Part shown: piece after piece, positions 51,539 through 60,597 of the stretch
How positions within the stretch are numbered: position 1 is the first letter of the stretch
Layout: every line of letters begins with the position of its first letter
Source: Sphingomonas gei
GTDB lineage: Bacteria > Pseudomonadota > Alphaproteobacteria > Sphingomonadales > Sphingomonadaceae
NCBI RefSeq assembly: GCF_004792685.1
Contig: NZ_SRXT01000004.1
Location: forward strand, 372,001-436,000
Length of the DNA: 64,000 bases
Reading direction: 5' to 3'
Position numbers and translations under genes: made by a program
The notes under the pieces: model-generated
Seen by the model: the letters and a program-made list of their open reading frames with translations, nothing else
Database searches by the model: none
Told to the model about the DNA's origin: nothing

Positions 51539-53622
51539 TGGATCCGGAAGACATGCCCGCTCCCGAGCCGGTGCAGGCGCCGGTGATCGAGACGTTCGAA
51601 CCGCCACAGCGGCCGCCGGACATGCCGCCGCCGGCGATGGCCGAGGCGATGCCTGCGGCCGGGATGATCGAGCAGGTGGTGGCTCCGCCGCGCGTGGATA
51701 CGCCCGAAGTCGCGCAATCGACCGAACCGACGATCAGCTCGGATGAAGGCCAGATGAGCCTGCGCGACCGGGCCCCGATCGAGGCGATCGGCGAGGCGTC
51801 GGCGATATCCGGCGATTATCTGGAAACCTCGCGCGAGCAGGGCGATCGCGATCGCGCGGAGCAGCAGGCTGCGATGCGCGAGGCGTACCGGACCACCGAG
51901 CGCGACGAGCAGCCCGAACCGCTCGAGGAGGCGGGCCTGCGCGGTCCCGAGCCCGATGCCGCCCCGCCGCCCGAAATGGACAGCTTTGAGCCGGCGCCTG
52001 CCGAAGTCGAGACCGATCCGGCGGGCGATCAGGCGCACGAGACCGGCGACCTCGGCGAAGCGGCCCCGACCGAAGCCGTGGCCGGCGACGATACCAGTGC
52101 CGAGACACCGGCCGATTCGGCCGAAGCGGCAGCGCCGTCGGGCGACGTGCCCGAACCTGCCGGCGAAACCGCGGCCGACCTCGAAGCCGAGCCCGAACAG
52201 GCGATCGATGCTGCCGAGGGCCCCGCCGAGCCCCCTGCCGCGACCACACTCGAAGCCGGCGGGGATACGCCCGAAGCGGCGCTCGACGATGGGACGGCGG
52301 AGCCCGCCGTCGACGAGGCTATGGACTCATCCGAGGCGCCGTTTGCGGCCGAGACGGATCCCGAGGCCACGGACGCTCCGATCGAGGGCGCGGACGCCGT
52401 CGCGCCGGGCGGCGAGGACGGGGAGGTCCCGGAAACTCTCGAGACCGGCGAAGTGCGGGACGACGACGCGATGGCTACCCAGCCGCGGACCGAAACGGAG
52501 ACGACCGATGCCCCGGTCGAAATCGACGGTGCGGCCGACGAGGAGACCGGTCCCACGGTGGAGCTGCCGGACGAGGAAGCCGTCGACAGCGAAGAGGCGC
52601 GCGAAGCTGCTCCGCAGCCCGGCATCGAGAGCGACACCGGCCCAGCCGAGGCCGAACCGCTCCCCGCGGCCGATGGCGAAGCGGACGATACCGCGTCGGC
52701 CGCGGAGCCTGTCGGCGAAGACGAAGCTGCGGCTGTGCCGATCGAGAATGACGCAGCCTTGGTCCCGTCGGGCGAGGAGGATGGCGAGATGCCGCCGGAG
52801 ACTGCCGCCGACGATACGCCGCCACCGACGGCCGACGGCGAGATCGAGGAACAACCCGCTCCGCCGGCGGAGCCGGCTCCCGACGACGCGGAAGTCGCCG
52901 ACAGCGACGGCGCGAGCGAAGCTGCTTCGCAACCGACTAGGGAAGAAAGCGGCGAGACCGGTGCCGGCGAAGAATCGCCGCTCGCTGCCGACGCCGAGGA
53001 TTCGGCGACGGTCTCCGAGCCGGTTGGCGAAGACGAACCAGTCGCGGATCCGCCGATCGAGGAGGCGGACGTGACCACGCCCGCCGAGCAGGACGGCGAG
53101 GCGCCTTTCGTCGCCGAGGACGAACCGCAGGCCGAAGCGGCCGATACCCGGCAGGTGGAAATGGACGACGCTATCGACGAAGCGTCGGCCCCTGCCGCCG
53201 AGCCTGAGGACCTACCAGCCGGCAACGAAGAGGCAAGTGCCGCCGAAGCCGTGCCGCAATCCGAAACCGAAGATGAACCCCGGCCTGAAGCGGTGGCCGA
53301 CACGTCGCCTGCGGAGGCGGAGGCCGTGGAGGAGACGCCTCCGTCTGGCGACGGACCCGAGCCCGAGGCAGTCGCCCAGGAAGGCCAGCCCGAGCCTCCG
53401 ATCGAAGATGAAGGCCAGATCCGGCCTGAGCCCGAAGAAGCGGTCGCCGACGATCCTGCAGGCGAACCGGACGCCGAAGCGAGGCCGAACCCGGATCGCG
53501 ACGAGGCGGAGCAAGCGGACGAAGCCGCCGGGCCGTCGGAAGCGGAGCCGGTGGGTGCCGACGCGGTGCCCCTGGAACCGGAACCCGAAGCCGATGACGA
53601 ACCGCCGCCCGAAGACGAATAG
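51535..53622 (+). CDS. Giant acidic Glu/Ala/Pro-rich protein, N-terminal part
   Basis: 695 codons, starting with an ATG that overlaps the ATPase stop. An N-terminal segment of about 130 residues has some sequence complexity (MSLRDRAPIEAIGEASAISG, EQQAAMREAYRTTERDEQP). The rest is low-complexity, acidic, Glu/Ala/Pro/Asp-rich, with no TM helix or known domain. It stops at TAG 53620, but from about 53628 the next frame carries the same type of Ala/Glu-rich sequence without any start codon until 53841. The two ORFs therefore look like one gene interrupted by a frameshift. Confidence 0.65.
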   Translation: MMDPEDMPAPEPVQAPVIETFEPPQRPPDMPPPAMAEAMPAAGMIEQVVAPPRVDTPEVAQSTEPTISSDEGQMSLRDRAPIEAIGEASAISGDYLETSREQGDRDRAEQQAAMREAYRTTERDEQPEPLEEAGLRGPEPDAAPPPEMDSFEPAPAEVETDPAGDQAHETGDLGEAAPTEAVAGDDTSAETPADSAEAAAPSGDVPEPAGETAADLEAEPEQAIDAAEGPAEPPAATTLEAGGDTPEAALDDGTAEPAVDEAMDSSEAPFAAETDPEATDAPIEGADAVAPGGEDGEVPETLETGEVRDDDAMATQPRTETETTDAPVEIDGAADEETGPTVELPDEEAVDSEEAREAAPQPGIESDTGPAEAEPLPAADGEADDTASAAEPVGEDEAAAVPIENDAALVPSGEEDGEMPPETAADDTPPPTADGEIEEQPAPPAEPAPDDAEVADSDGASEAASQPTREESGETGAGEESPLAADAEDSATVSEPVGEDEPVADPPIEEADVTTPAEQDGEAPFVAEDEPQAEAADTRQVEMDDAIDEASAPAAEPEDLPAGNEEASAAEAVPQSETEDEPRPEAVADTSPAEAEAVEETPPSGDGPEPEAVAQEGQPEPPIEDEGQIRPEPEEAVADDPAGEPDAEARPNPDRDEAEQADEAAGPSEAEPVGADAVPLEPEPEADDEPPPEDE

Positions 53623-53840
53623 CCCCCAAGGTCACCGAAGCCGCGGACGAAGCCGTCGAAGATGCCGGCGAAGCGATCGAGGACGCCGCCGATTGGGCGG
53701 TCGAGGAAGGGCAGGAGGCCACCGACGCGGCGCTCGAGCAGGATGCCGAAGCCTCCGAGGGCGCCGCGGAGGCGGCGGAGCACGCTGCCGAGGATATCGA
53801 GGAAGCGGCCGAAACCGCGGAGTCCGACGCGAAGGACGCC

Positions 53841-55373
53841 GTGGATCAGGCATCGGCAGAGGCCGACGCCGCCAGGGAGGCCGAAGTCGCGCAACGGGTC
53901 GAGGAAGAGACCAAAGCCGCGGCCGATGCGGCGGCTGCCGAGGTTGAGGAGACGATCAGAGAGGAAGCGAAGAAGGCCGAGGACGCTGCGCAGGAGGCCA
54001 GCGAGCAAGCCGAACGCGATGCGGAGGAAACGGCCCGCGTCGAGGCCGAGGTCACCCAGCGCGAAGAGGCGCGCAAGGCCGAGGAAGAGACCGCCCGTCG
54101 CGAGGAGGAACGGCGTCAGTCGGCAGAGGAAAGCGAACGTCAGCGCCGCGCGGTCGCTGCCGAACAGGCCGCTGCGGCCGAGGACGCTCGCACCGAGCAA
54201 AAACAGGACCAGCAGGAAGCGGCCGAGCCTGCATCCGAGCCGCCACCCGCGCCGCCGCAAGCGGACCGCCAGTCGGGCGAAGCCGCCGAGCCCGCGCTCG
54301 CGCCGAACCGCGATGCCGCGGAGCAGGTCGCCGCGCGCGACGACAGGACATTGTACGTCCATCCGGACAAGCAACGACTCGAGGCTATCGACGCAGGCGG
54401 CGCGATCGGAATTCCGATCGGCCTCGAGCCGGCATCCGCTGGTACCGGGATCAGTGGGATGGACGCGGTTGGCATGGCGACGGGCATCGTCATGGGGGTT
54501 GCCGCGGGATATGGTCGGTCGCCGGGCGGAACCGGAACTTCCGCATCGGCGAGCGCCGGCAGCGGTGGCGCGCAGCAACGGCCGCGCGCGGCGGCCGTGG
54601 GAACCACGACGCTGACCGAGGGCGGCGATGGCGAACCCGACCCGCCGGCGCCCGCGACCGACGGCGCTGGGCGCCGCCCGGGTGGCGGACCGCCCGCCCC
54701 CCCGGGTGAGCCACCCTTCGATCCGTTCGACCTTTCGACCAAACCCCGCGACGAGCTGACCGAGGCGCGCGAGCGGATGCGCGGGTGGGAGCCGCCTGCG
54801 GCACCGACGACGGGTGCCGAAGCGATGGATGCGATCGTTCGGCGCAAGGGGCAGGTCATCGATGTCCGGGACGACATGATGCAGCACATGGTCGTCAAAT
54901 ATGACCGCGAGCGCGACGACAAGACGATCACGGTCGAGCCCGGGCGGTCGGGCTGGACCGGCGAGACGGTCGGGCTCTATGCCGCCTTCAACGAACTCGG
55001 GCTGAATATGCGGCCGTTCCAGAACACCAGCAACAACGGCGCCGATGGCCTGTTGATCGATCGTGACAATGGCATCGTCTATGTGGTCGAGGCGAAATAT
55101 TCGAAGAACGGCGTGAACGCCGCCGCCGGGCCGGGCGCGAAATCGCCCAAGGAACGCTGTCTGGGATGGGCCGAGAAGGGCGAGTCCTGGGATCCGGACA
55201 TGCATCGCGAGCTTCAGCACGCCATCGACAACGGCTTTGCCGTGATAGGCATCCATGTCCCAGTCGGAAAGAAGCCCGGCGGGTATGACCTGCGGCTCAA
55301 CAGCTGGGGCGGGGACGATGCCTTTGACCCGCTTATGCCGAGGGCCGGGAAAATTTCTCCACGGGATGATTAG
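53841..55373 (+). CDS. Ala/Glu coiled coil with C-terminal PD-(D/E)XK nuclease-like domain
   Basis: 510 codons from GTG 53841; the open frame with coding character extends back to about 53628, so the true start is probably in the 51535 gene. Residues about 1-165 are an Ala/Glu/Arg coiled coil, followed by a Gly-rich hydrophobic patch (ISGMDAVGMATGIVMGVAAG). The last 130 residues include NGADGLLIDRDNG and VYVVEAKYS: Asp402, Glu417 and Lys419 fit a restriction-endonuclease-type active site as in polymorphic toxins. No immunity gene is obvious next to it; the next gene is a LysR regulator on the other strand. Confidence 0.65.
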   Translation: MDQASAEADAAREAEVAQRVEEETKAAADAAAAEVEETIREEAKKAEDAAQEASEQAERDAEETARVEAEVTQREEARKAEEETARREEERRQSAEESERQRRAVAAEQAAAAEDARTEQKQDQQEAAEPASEPPPAPPQADRQSGEAAEPALAPNRDAAEQVAARDDRTLYVHPDKQRLEAIDAGGAIGIPIGLEPASAGTGISGMDAVGMATGIVMGVAAGYGRSPGGTGTSASASAGSGGAQQRPRAAAVGTTTLTEGGDGEPDPPAPATDGAGRRPGGGPPAPPGEPPFDPFDLSTKPRDELTEARERMRGWEPPAAPTTGAEAMDAIVRRKGQVIDVRDDMMQHMVVKYDRERDDKTITVEPGRSGWTGETVGLYAAFNELGLNMRPFQNTSNNGADGLLIDRDNGIVYVVEAKYSKNGVNAAAGPGAKSPKERCLGWAEKGESWDPDMHRELQHAIDNGFAVIGIHVPVGKKPGGYDLRLNSWGGDDAFDPLMPRAGKISPRDD

Positions 55374-55453
55374 TCGTTATCGGCCCTCGTCTGCCAGTCG
55401 TTGGTGACGTGGTTGCTCGACGGGGTTGCCAGGAGGCGCGGGTCCAGTTTTCG

Positions 55454-56359
55454 CTATCTGGTTTCACTGGATGCCGTGATCGCATCCACCACCGCCCGCA
55501 GCGCAGGCGCCATTTGCCGTTGTTGCGGATAGCACAAATAATAACCGGGAAACGGTACGGACCACTCTGCGAGCAGCGGTATGAGACGTCCGTCGGCGAA
55601 GGCGCCGGCTACGGATTCCTCCTTGAGGAAAGCGATGCCGACACCCGCCAATGCGGCCTCGAGCATGACGGCGCGGCTGCTGGTGATGAGCGGCCCGTCG
55701 ACGCCGACGGAAAACCAGTGGCCGTCTTCGAAGAATTCCCACGCATAGGTGCTTTCGTGGCCCGGCCAGCGCCAGCGGATGCAGCGATGATCGAGCAGAT
55801 CCTTCGGGATCCCTGGGGTGCCATGTTCGGCGAGATAGGCTGGAGAGGCGACCGCGAGTTGCCGGATTTCGCCGCCCAGCCGGATCGCCACCATGTCGCG
55901 CTCGATCACTTCGCCGATGCGAATTCCGGCATCATAGCCGCCCGCGACGATATCCACGACCGTGTCGTCAAGCGTCAGGTCCAGCAGGATTTCGGGATAG
56001 TCGCGGGCCAAGGCCGGCAGGACCGGCACGACGAAGGAGTCGGCAGCAGCATGGAAGCAGTGCAGGCGCACCGTGCCGGCGGGCCGATTGCCGGCATTGC
56101 GCGCATGATCCAGTGCGCCGGAAAGCGACGCGATCGCCGGTGTTATTTCGGCAAGCAGGACGCTGCCTGCCTCGGTGAGCGATACGCTGCGCGTCGTCCG
56201 GTTGAGCAAGCGGATGCTCAACCGTTCTTCAAGCCCGCGAACGATCTGGCTCAGTGCCGACGCCGAAACACCCAATTGTTGTGCCGCCCGGCTGAAGCTG
56301 CGCTGCTCGGCAACCGCGGCGAACGCCCGCAGCGCGCCAAATTCACTGGGGTGGATCAT
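55454..56359 (-). CDS. LysR family transcriptional regulator
   Basis: A 301-residue regulator. The winged helix-turn-helix is at residues about 5-65 (ALRAFAAVAEQRSFSRAAQQ, LNRTTRSVSLTEAG), followed by the LysR effector-binding domain (GTVRLHCFHAAADSF, YDAGIRIGEVIERDMVAIRL). It is divergent from an SDR gene across 105 bases, the usual arrangement for a LysR protein controlling its neighbour. Confidence 0.92.
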   Translation of the reverse strand: MIHPSEFGALRAFAAVAEQRSFSRAAQQLGVSASALSQIVRGLEERLSIRLLNRTTRSVSLTEAGSVLLAEITPAIASLSGALDHARNAGNRPAGTVRLHCFHAAADSFVVPVLPALARDYPEILLDLTLDDTVVDIVAGGYDAGIRIGEVIERDMVAIRLGGEIRQLAVASPAYLAEHGTPGIPKDLLDHRCIRWRWPGHESTYAWEFFEDGHWFSVGVDGPLITSSRAVMLEAALAGVGIAFLKEESVAGAFADGRLIPLLAEWSVPFPGYYLCYPQQRQMAPALRAVVDAITASSETR

Positions 56360-56464
56360 GATGTCCTAACAGCATTGTGAAGCGGAGCTTACAAGCCTTC
56401 GAAGGAGTGAGGCGATTATACCCACAAGTCGCGCTCCTATATCCGGTCGCGAAGGAGAGCGGCT

Positions 56465-57292
56465 ATGAAGACATGGTTCATTACCGGTATTTCGCGCGGG
56501 CTCGGCAAGGCGCTCGCGGAAGCGGCGCTGGCGCGCGGTGACACCGTCATCGGCACCGTGCGCGAAGGGCGGCCGGAAATCGCGACAGGCAATGGCCTGC
56601 TGCACGTTCAGAGGCTCGATCTGACCGATACCAAGGCGATCGAGTCCGCGGTCGGGGACGCGTTCGCCACAGCCGGCCGCGTCGATGTGGTGGTCAACAA
56701 CGCAGGCTATGGTCTGCTGGGCGCGCTGGAGGAGGCAAAAGATGCGGAGTTCGAAAGGCTGTTCGCGGTCAATGTCTTCGCGCCATTTGCGATCATTCGG
56801 GCCGCGCTGCCGGAGCTGCGCCGGCAGGGAAGCGGGCATATCATCAACCTCACTTCGATTGCAGGGCGCGCGCCAACGGGGTCATCGGGCCTCTATGCCG
56901 CCACCAAATCCGCTCTGGAGGGCATGACCCAGAGCCTGGCGCAGGAGATTGCTCCGTTCGGTCTGAAGGCTACCGCGGTCGCGCCGGGCGCCTTCCGTAC
57001 CGACTTCCTCAGCGATCATTCGATCCGGCGCAGCCAAGGCGCGGGCAATTATGCCGAGAGCGTGGGAAAGTCGGTCGCGATTCTCGATGCGATGGCCGGT
57101 CGCCAGATCGGCGACCCGGATCGTGCTGCAGCTGCAATCCTCGCTCTCGCGGATTCGGCACATCCGCCAGTGCATCTGCTGCTCGGCACCGATGCGCTGC
57201 GCCGGGCGCGTGAAAAGCTTGGCACGGTCATCGAGGAGATCGATCGCTGGGAGGACCTGACGCGCTCGACCGATTTCGCAGCGGAGGAATAG
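56465..57292 (+). CDS. Short-chain dehydrogenase/reductase
   Basis: A 275-residue classical SDR. TGISRGLG binds the cofactor, NNAGYG follows, and the catalytic residues are Ser in LTSIAGRAP and YAATK (Tyr, Lys). AVAPGAFRTDF follows the active site. It oxidises or reduces a small carbonyl compound; the substrate is not predicted. GGAGAGC lies before ATG 56465. Probably under control of the divergent LysR protein. Confidence 0.9.
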   Translation: MKTWFITGISRGLGKALAEAALARGDTVIGTVREGRPEIATGNGLLHVQRLDLTDTKAIESAVGDAFATAGRVDVVVNNAGYGLLGALEEAKDAEFERLFAVNVFAPFAIIRAALPELRRQGSGHIINLTSIAGRAPTGSSGLYAATKSALEGMTQSLAQEIAPFGLKATAVAPGAFRTDFLSDHSIRRSQGAGNYAESVGKSVAILDAMAGRQIGDPDRAAAAILALADSAHPPVHLLLGTDALRRAREKLGTVIEEIDRWEDLTRSTDFAAEE

Positions 57293-57597
57293 GCACCTGG
57301 GCGCGGCTGCCGATGCGCCCAGAATCTGCCAGTGGGGTGCAACGCCGAAGATGCTGAAAGCGGTCAGTGGCAGGGGGGCGCACTCCAATTCAGCGGCGCA
57401 TCTGTAAACCTCGACACGCCCTCGCAGGGCTAATGCCCGGAGCTGGCTGCACTGCCGCTGCATCGCGAGAGCGAATCGCATGCCTCCTCCCCCGTGAAGC
57501 GCGTGAAGGATTGTTCCAATACAGACCAATTCGTCCGACGATGCTATCCGTACGTTTCCGCACTGCCACCGGTGCAGGCATCCAAGCGGCTGAAACT
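57293..57597. other. 305-base intergenic region, nothing recognised
   Basis: It lies between the SDR gene and tRNA-Arg on the opposite strand. Short frames are present but none has a ribosome site or family features. No clear terminator. Confidence 0.5.
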
Positions 57598-57674
<77 letters not shown>

Positions 57675-57725
57675 CTGAACGCCGCGCCTAGCAAAGCAAA
57701 ACGCGCCGCGCCAGCCGTTTCCTCG

Positions 57726-58388
57726 TCAGCGCGTCCTCTGCTCGCGCGCCGGCGGGGCGGGGGTCTTGGGCTTGTACGCACAGAGATCGGCGACCACGCA
57801 GCGCCAGCATTCGGGGGTGCGCGCCTTGCAGGTGTAGCGGCCGTGCAGGATCAGCCAGTGATGCGCGTGAAGGCGGAAGGGTTGGGGTACGCGCTTGTCG
57901 AGCTTCAGTTCGACGTCGAGCGGGGTCTTGCCGCGCGCCAGCCCAGTGCGGTTGCCGACGCGGAAGATATGCGTGTCGACGGCGAAGGTCTCGCGCCCGA
58001 ACGCGCAATTGAGCACGACATTGGCGGTCTTGCGTCCGACGCCCGGCAGCGTTTCGAGCAGGTCGCGGTCGGCGGGGACCTCGCTGCCGTGCCGCTCGAT
58101 CAGCGCCTGGCTGAGCGCGAGCACGTTCCGCGCCTTGGTGTTGTAGAAGTTGATCGTGCGCAGCCGCTGCTTGAGCGTCTCTTCGCCCAGCGCGAGCATC
58201 TTTTCGGGCGTATCGGCCTCGGCGAACAGGATGCGGGTGGCCTTGTTGACCCCGGCATCGGTCATCTGCGCCGAGAGCACCACCGCGACGAGCAAGGTGA
58301 AGGCATTGCTGTATTCGAGTTCGGTCTCCGGGTGCGGATTGTCGGCGGCGAGCCGCGCGAAGAACTCGACGATTTCCGCCTTGTTCAA
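57726..58388 (-). CDS. nth: Endonuclease III (DNA glycosylase/AP lyase)
   Basis: A 220-residue base-excision repair enzyme removing oxidised pyrimidines. The HhH motif [13 protein letters not shown] includes the catalytic lysine, and [13 protein letters not shown] the catalytic aspartate. The C-terminal 4Fe-4S cluster has the spacing C-x6-C-x2-C-x5-C. TTG start at 58388 overlaps the dapB stop (TTGA). A longer frame open to 59414 is only the out-of-frame shadow of dapB. Confidence 0.95.
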   Translation of the reverse strand: MNKAEIVEFFARLAADNPHPETELEYSNAFTLLVAVVLSAQMTDAGVNKATRILFAEADTPEKMLALGEETLKQRLRTINFYNTKARNVLALSQALIERHGSEVPADRDLLETLPGVGRKTANVVLNCAFGRETFAVDTHIFRVGNRTGLARGKTPLDVELKLDKRVPQPFRLHAHHWLILHGRYTCKARTPECWRCVVADLCAYKPKTPAPPAREQRTR

Positions 58389-59113
58389 ATCCCGAGCACC
58401 TCGTCCATCGTGTAGCGGCCGGGCTGCTGGCCCTTGAGCCACAAGGCCGCCTGGACGGCGCCGCGCGCGAAGATCGCGCGATCGTCGGCGCGGTGGGTGA
58501 GCTCGATGCGCTCGCCGGCGGTGGCGAAGATCACGCTGTGATCGCCCACCACCGAGCCGCCGCGCAGCGACGCCATGCCGATCGTCCCGTCCGCGCGCGG
58601 ACCGGTCAGCCCGGCGCGATCGGTCACGCCGGCCTCGGCGAGCGTGGTGCCGATGCCGTGCGCCGCAGCGTTGCCGAGCATCAGCGCAGTGCCCGACGGC
58701 GCATCGGCCTTGTTGCGGTGGTGCATCTCGACGATCTCGATGTCCCAATCGGGGCCGAGCCGCGCCGCGGCTTCGCGCACCAGCCGCGCGAGCAGCCCGA
58801 CGCCGAGCGAGGTATTGCCGGTCTGGAGCACCGGGATCTCCGCCGCGGCGGCGTCGATCAGCGCATGATGGTGCGCGTTCAGGCCGGTGGTACCGATCAC
58901 GATCGGCGTCCATGCGGCGCGCGCCGCCCCCAGATGCGCTTCGAGTGCCGCGGGGGCGGAGAAATCGACCAGCACATCCGCCTTGCGGGCAAGATCTGCG
59001 GGGTTGTCGCTGATGTCCGCGCCGCCGGCGATTTGCCCGCCGAGGCTGGGCGCGACCGCGGCGATGGCCTGCCCCATCCGCCCCATGCTTCCGAAAATGC
59101 CGATGCTCGTCAT
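58385..59113 (-). CDS. dapB: 4-hydroxy-tetrahydrodipicolinate reductase
   Basis: A 242-residue NAD(P)H-dependent enzyme of lysine and meso-diaminopimelate synthesis, needed for peptidoglycan. The N-terminus [15 protein letters not shown] binds the cofactor; [16 protein letters not shown] holds the catalytic His and Lys. ATG 59113 is the family start; 80 codons upstream in frame have no similarity. It overlaps nth by four bases. Confidence 0.95.
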   Translation of the reverse strand: MTSIGIFGSMGRMGQAIAAVAPSLGGQIAGGADISDNPADLARKADVLVDFSAPAALEAHLGAARAAWTPIVIGTTGLNAHHHALIDAAAAEIPVLQTGNTSLGVGLLARLVREAAARLGPDWDIEIVEMHHRNKADAPSGTALMLGNAAAHGIGTTLAEAGVTDRAGLTGPRADGTIGMASLRGGSVVGDHSVIFATAGERIELTHRADDRAIFARGAVQAALWLKGQQPGRYTMDEVLGI

Positions 59114-59154
59114 GGCGCCTGCTGTGGCACAATCGGGGGGCGGGGCGACAGGGG

Positions 59155-59487
59155 CTATTTCGGCTTCTTGCGCCCGAACGGCATTCGGAAGCGCACCATC
59201 GCGGCGGGCGCCGTCGCGCCCGGCAATTCGCGCTGCTCGGCCTCGATCGAAATTTCGCCCGGCCCCAGCGCCTGCGCCGCGCGCGCCCGCGGCTGGACAT
59301 AGCGCGGCTCGATCCTTTCGAGGCGATAGCGGTTGGGATTCGCCTTGATGCATATTTCGTCCTGGGCGGCGGGGTCGCAGCGCGGTTCGGCGGCGATCGC
59401 CTGCGTACCGTCATCGTCTCCGCCTGGGACCAGCGTGCGCTGCTGCGACGCGGTGACGGCGATCAGCAGGGCGAGCGGCAGCAGCAT
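59155..59487 (-). CDS. Small secreted protein, unknown
   Basis: A 110-residue protein with a signal peptide (MLLPLALLIAVTASQQ) and a mature part with two cysteines (RCDPAAQDEICIKA) and a basic tail FRMPFGRKKPK. ATG 59487 has GGAG upstream. Similar proteins appear to be restricted to sphingomonads (inference). No function assigned. It lies 41 bases before dapB on the same strand. Confidence 0.65.
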   Translation of the reverse strand: MLLPLALLIAVTASQQRTLVPGGDDDGTQAIAAEPRCDPAAQDEICIKANPNRYRLERIEPRYVQPRARAAQALGPGEISIEAEQRELPGATAPAAMVRFRMPFGRKKPK

Positions 59488-59566
59488 CGGCAAATACTCC
59501 GGAGTATCTGCAGGCAATCAAACAGCGCATTTGCGGCAGCCGCATGGCGGGCGGTAGAGGTCGGCG

Positions 59567-60268
59567 ATGGCCGATATCCACAACATCGTGATTCTCACCG
59601 GCGCGGGCGTCTCCGCCGAGAGCGGCGTCGCGACCTTCCGCGGACCGGGCGGGGTGTGGGAAGGGCATCGCGTCGAGGATGTCTGCACCCCGCAGGCGCT
59701 CGCGCGCGATCCTGAACTGGTCCACCGCTTCTATGACGAGCGGCGCGCCAAGCTCGCCAGCGTCGCGCCCAATGCCGCGCACCGCGCGCTGGCCCGGCTC
59801 GATGCGCAATGGCCGGGGGAGTTGCTGCTCGTCACCCAGAATGTCGACGATCTGCATGAGCGCGCCGGATCGACGCGACTGCTCCACATGCACGGCGAGC
59901 TCAAATCGGCGTTGTGCGCGGCGTGTGGCATCCGCACCGCATGGGAAGAGGCGCTGCCGCCGCAGACCGAATGCCCGAATTGCGGCACTCCGGCGCTGCG
60001 CCCCGACATCGTGTTCTTCGGCGAGATGCCGTACGAGATGGAGCGTATCGAAGCGGCGCTCGCCGAGGCGGATTTGTTCGTTTCGATCGGCACGTCAGGC
60101 GCGGTCTATCCCGCCGCCGGCTTCGTCCAGACAGCGCGGCATCGCGGGGCGGCGACGCTCGAGCTCAACCTCGATCCCTCCGAGGGGAGCCTGTGGTTCG
60201 CCGAGAGCCGGATGGGGCCGGCGGGGGTGCTGGTGCCGACATGGGTGGAGGAGATGCTTGCTCCGTAG
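59567..60268 (+). CDS. cobB: Sir2-type NAD-dependent protein deacylase
   Basis: A 233-residue sirtuin. GAGVSAESGVATFRG and TQNVDDLH bind NAD; His in LLHMHGEL is catalytic; the zinc site is CAAC plus CPNC. It removes acetyl or succinyl groups from lysines in the cytosol. Short length and the ATFRG start fit class III (CobB). It is monocistronic and divergent from the small secreted protein gene. Confidence 0.93.
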   Translation: MADIHNIVILTGAGVSAESGVATFRGPGGVWEGHRVEDVCTPQALARDPELVHRFYDERRAKLASVAPNAAHRALARLDAQWPGELLLVTQNVDDLHERAGSTRLLHMHGELKSALCAACGIRTAWEEALPPQTECPNCGTPALRPDIVFFGEMPYEMERIEAALAEADLFVSIGTSGAVYPAAGFVQTARHRGAATLELNLDPSEGSLWFAESRMGPAGVLVPTWVEEMLAP

Positions 60269-60597
60269 GTTCCCGCCCTGGCAAAAGCCGGGGATTGCGC
60301 CGGCGCGCGCGCATCCTGCGCGCCGAAGGTCACACCAAGGTCACACTATCGCGCATGTCGGGCGGCAAACGGGCGATGCCGGAATGCAGCAGACCTGCGT
60401 TGTTTTCGGTCGGCATTCAAATTGTCAAAGAGCGGCCGCTGGAGGGCGGCGCATCGACCTCAGCAAACCAAATCCTACATTGCAAGGGATTGGTGCAATT
60501 AAGTCCTGAGCCTGTCGAGGGCCGGGTGCCGCAAGTTGAACCTCTGTGGAGAGGCGCCCTTCGACAAGCTCAGGGCGAACGGGTAGCAGGATTTGCT
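60269..60597. other. 329-base intergenic region with repeat
   Basis: It lies between cobB and the convergent era gene. The only structure seen is the inverted repeat at 60505-60581. No gene recognised. Confidence 0.55.
60505..60581. repeat. Imperfect inverted repeat, CTTCGACAAGCTCAGGGCGAACGG family
   Basis: CCTGAGCCTGTCGAGGG near 60505-60521 pairs imperfectly with GCCCTTCGACAAGCTCAGGG at about 60557-60576, which continues with CGAACGG. The second arm is nearly identical to the element at 61526-61552, so it is a dispersed repeat between convergent genes. Confidence 0.65.

Noticed and set aside
53623..53627. CCCCC run as the cause of the split in the acidic gene
   Set aside because: The stop codon TAG lies before this run, so an indel here could not remove it. 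The shift must be upstream of 53620.
52029..55256. 1075-codon open frame on the minus strand
   Set aside because: It is the antisense shadow of the Glu/Ala-rich genes: GAN and GCN codons read backwards give endless Ser, Gly and Leu codons. The plus strand has coupling overlap and domain features; this frame has none.
57726..59414. Apparent 562-residue fusion of Nth with another domain
   Set aside because: The N-terminal part is dapB read in the wrong frame. Nth starts at TTG 58388 with the TTGA overlap.
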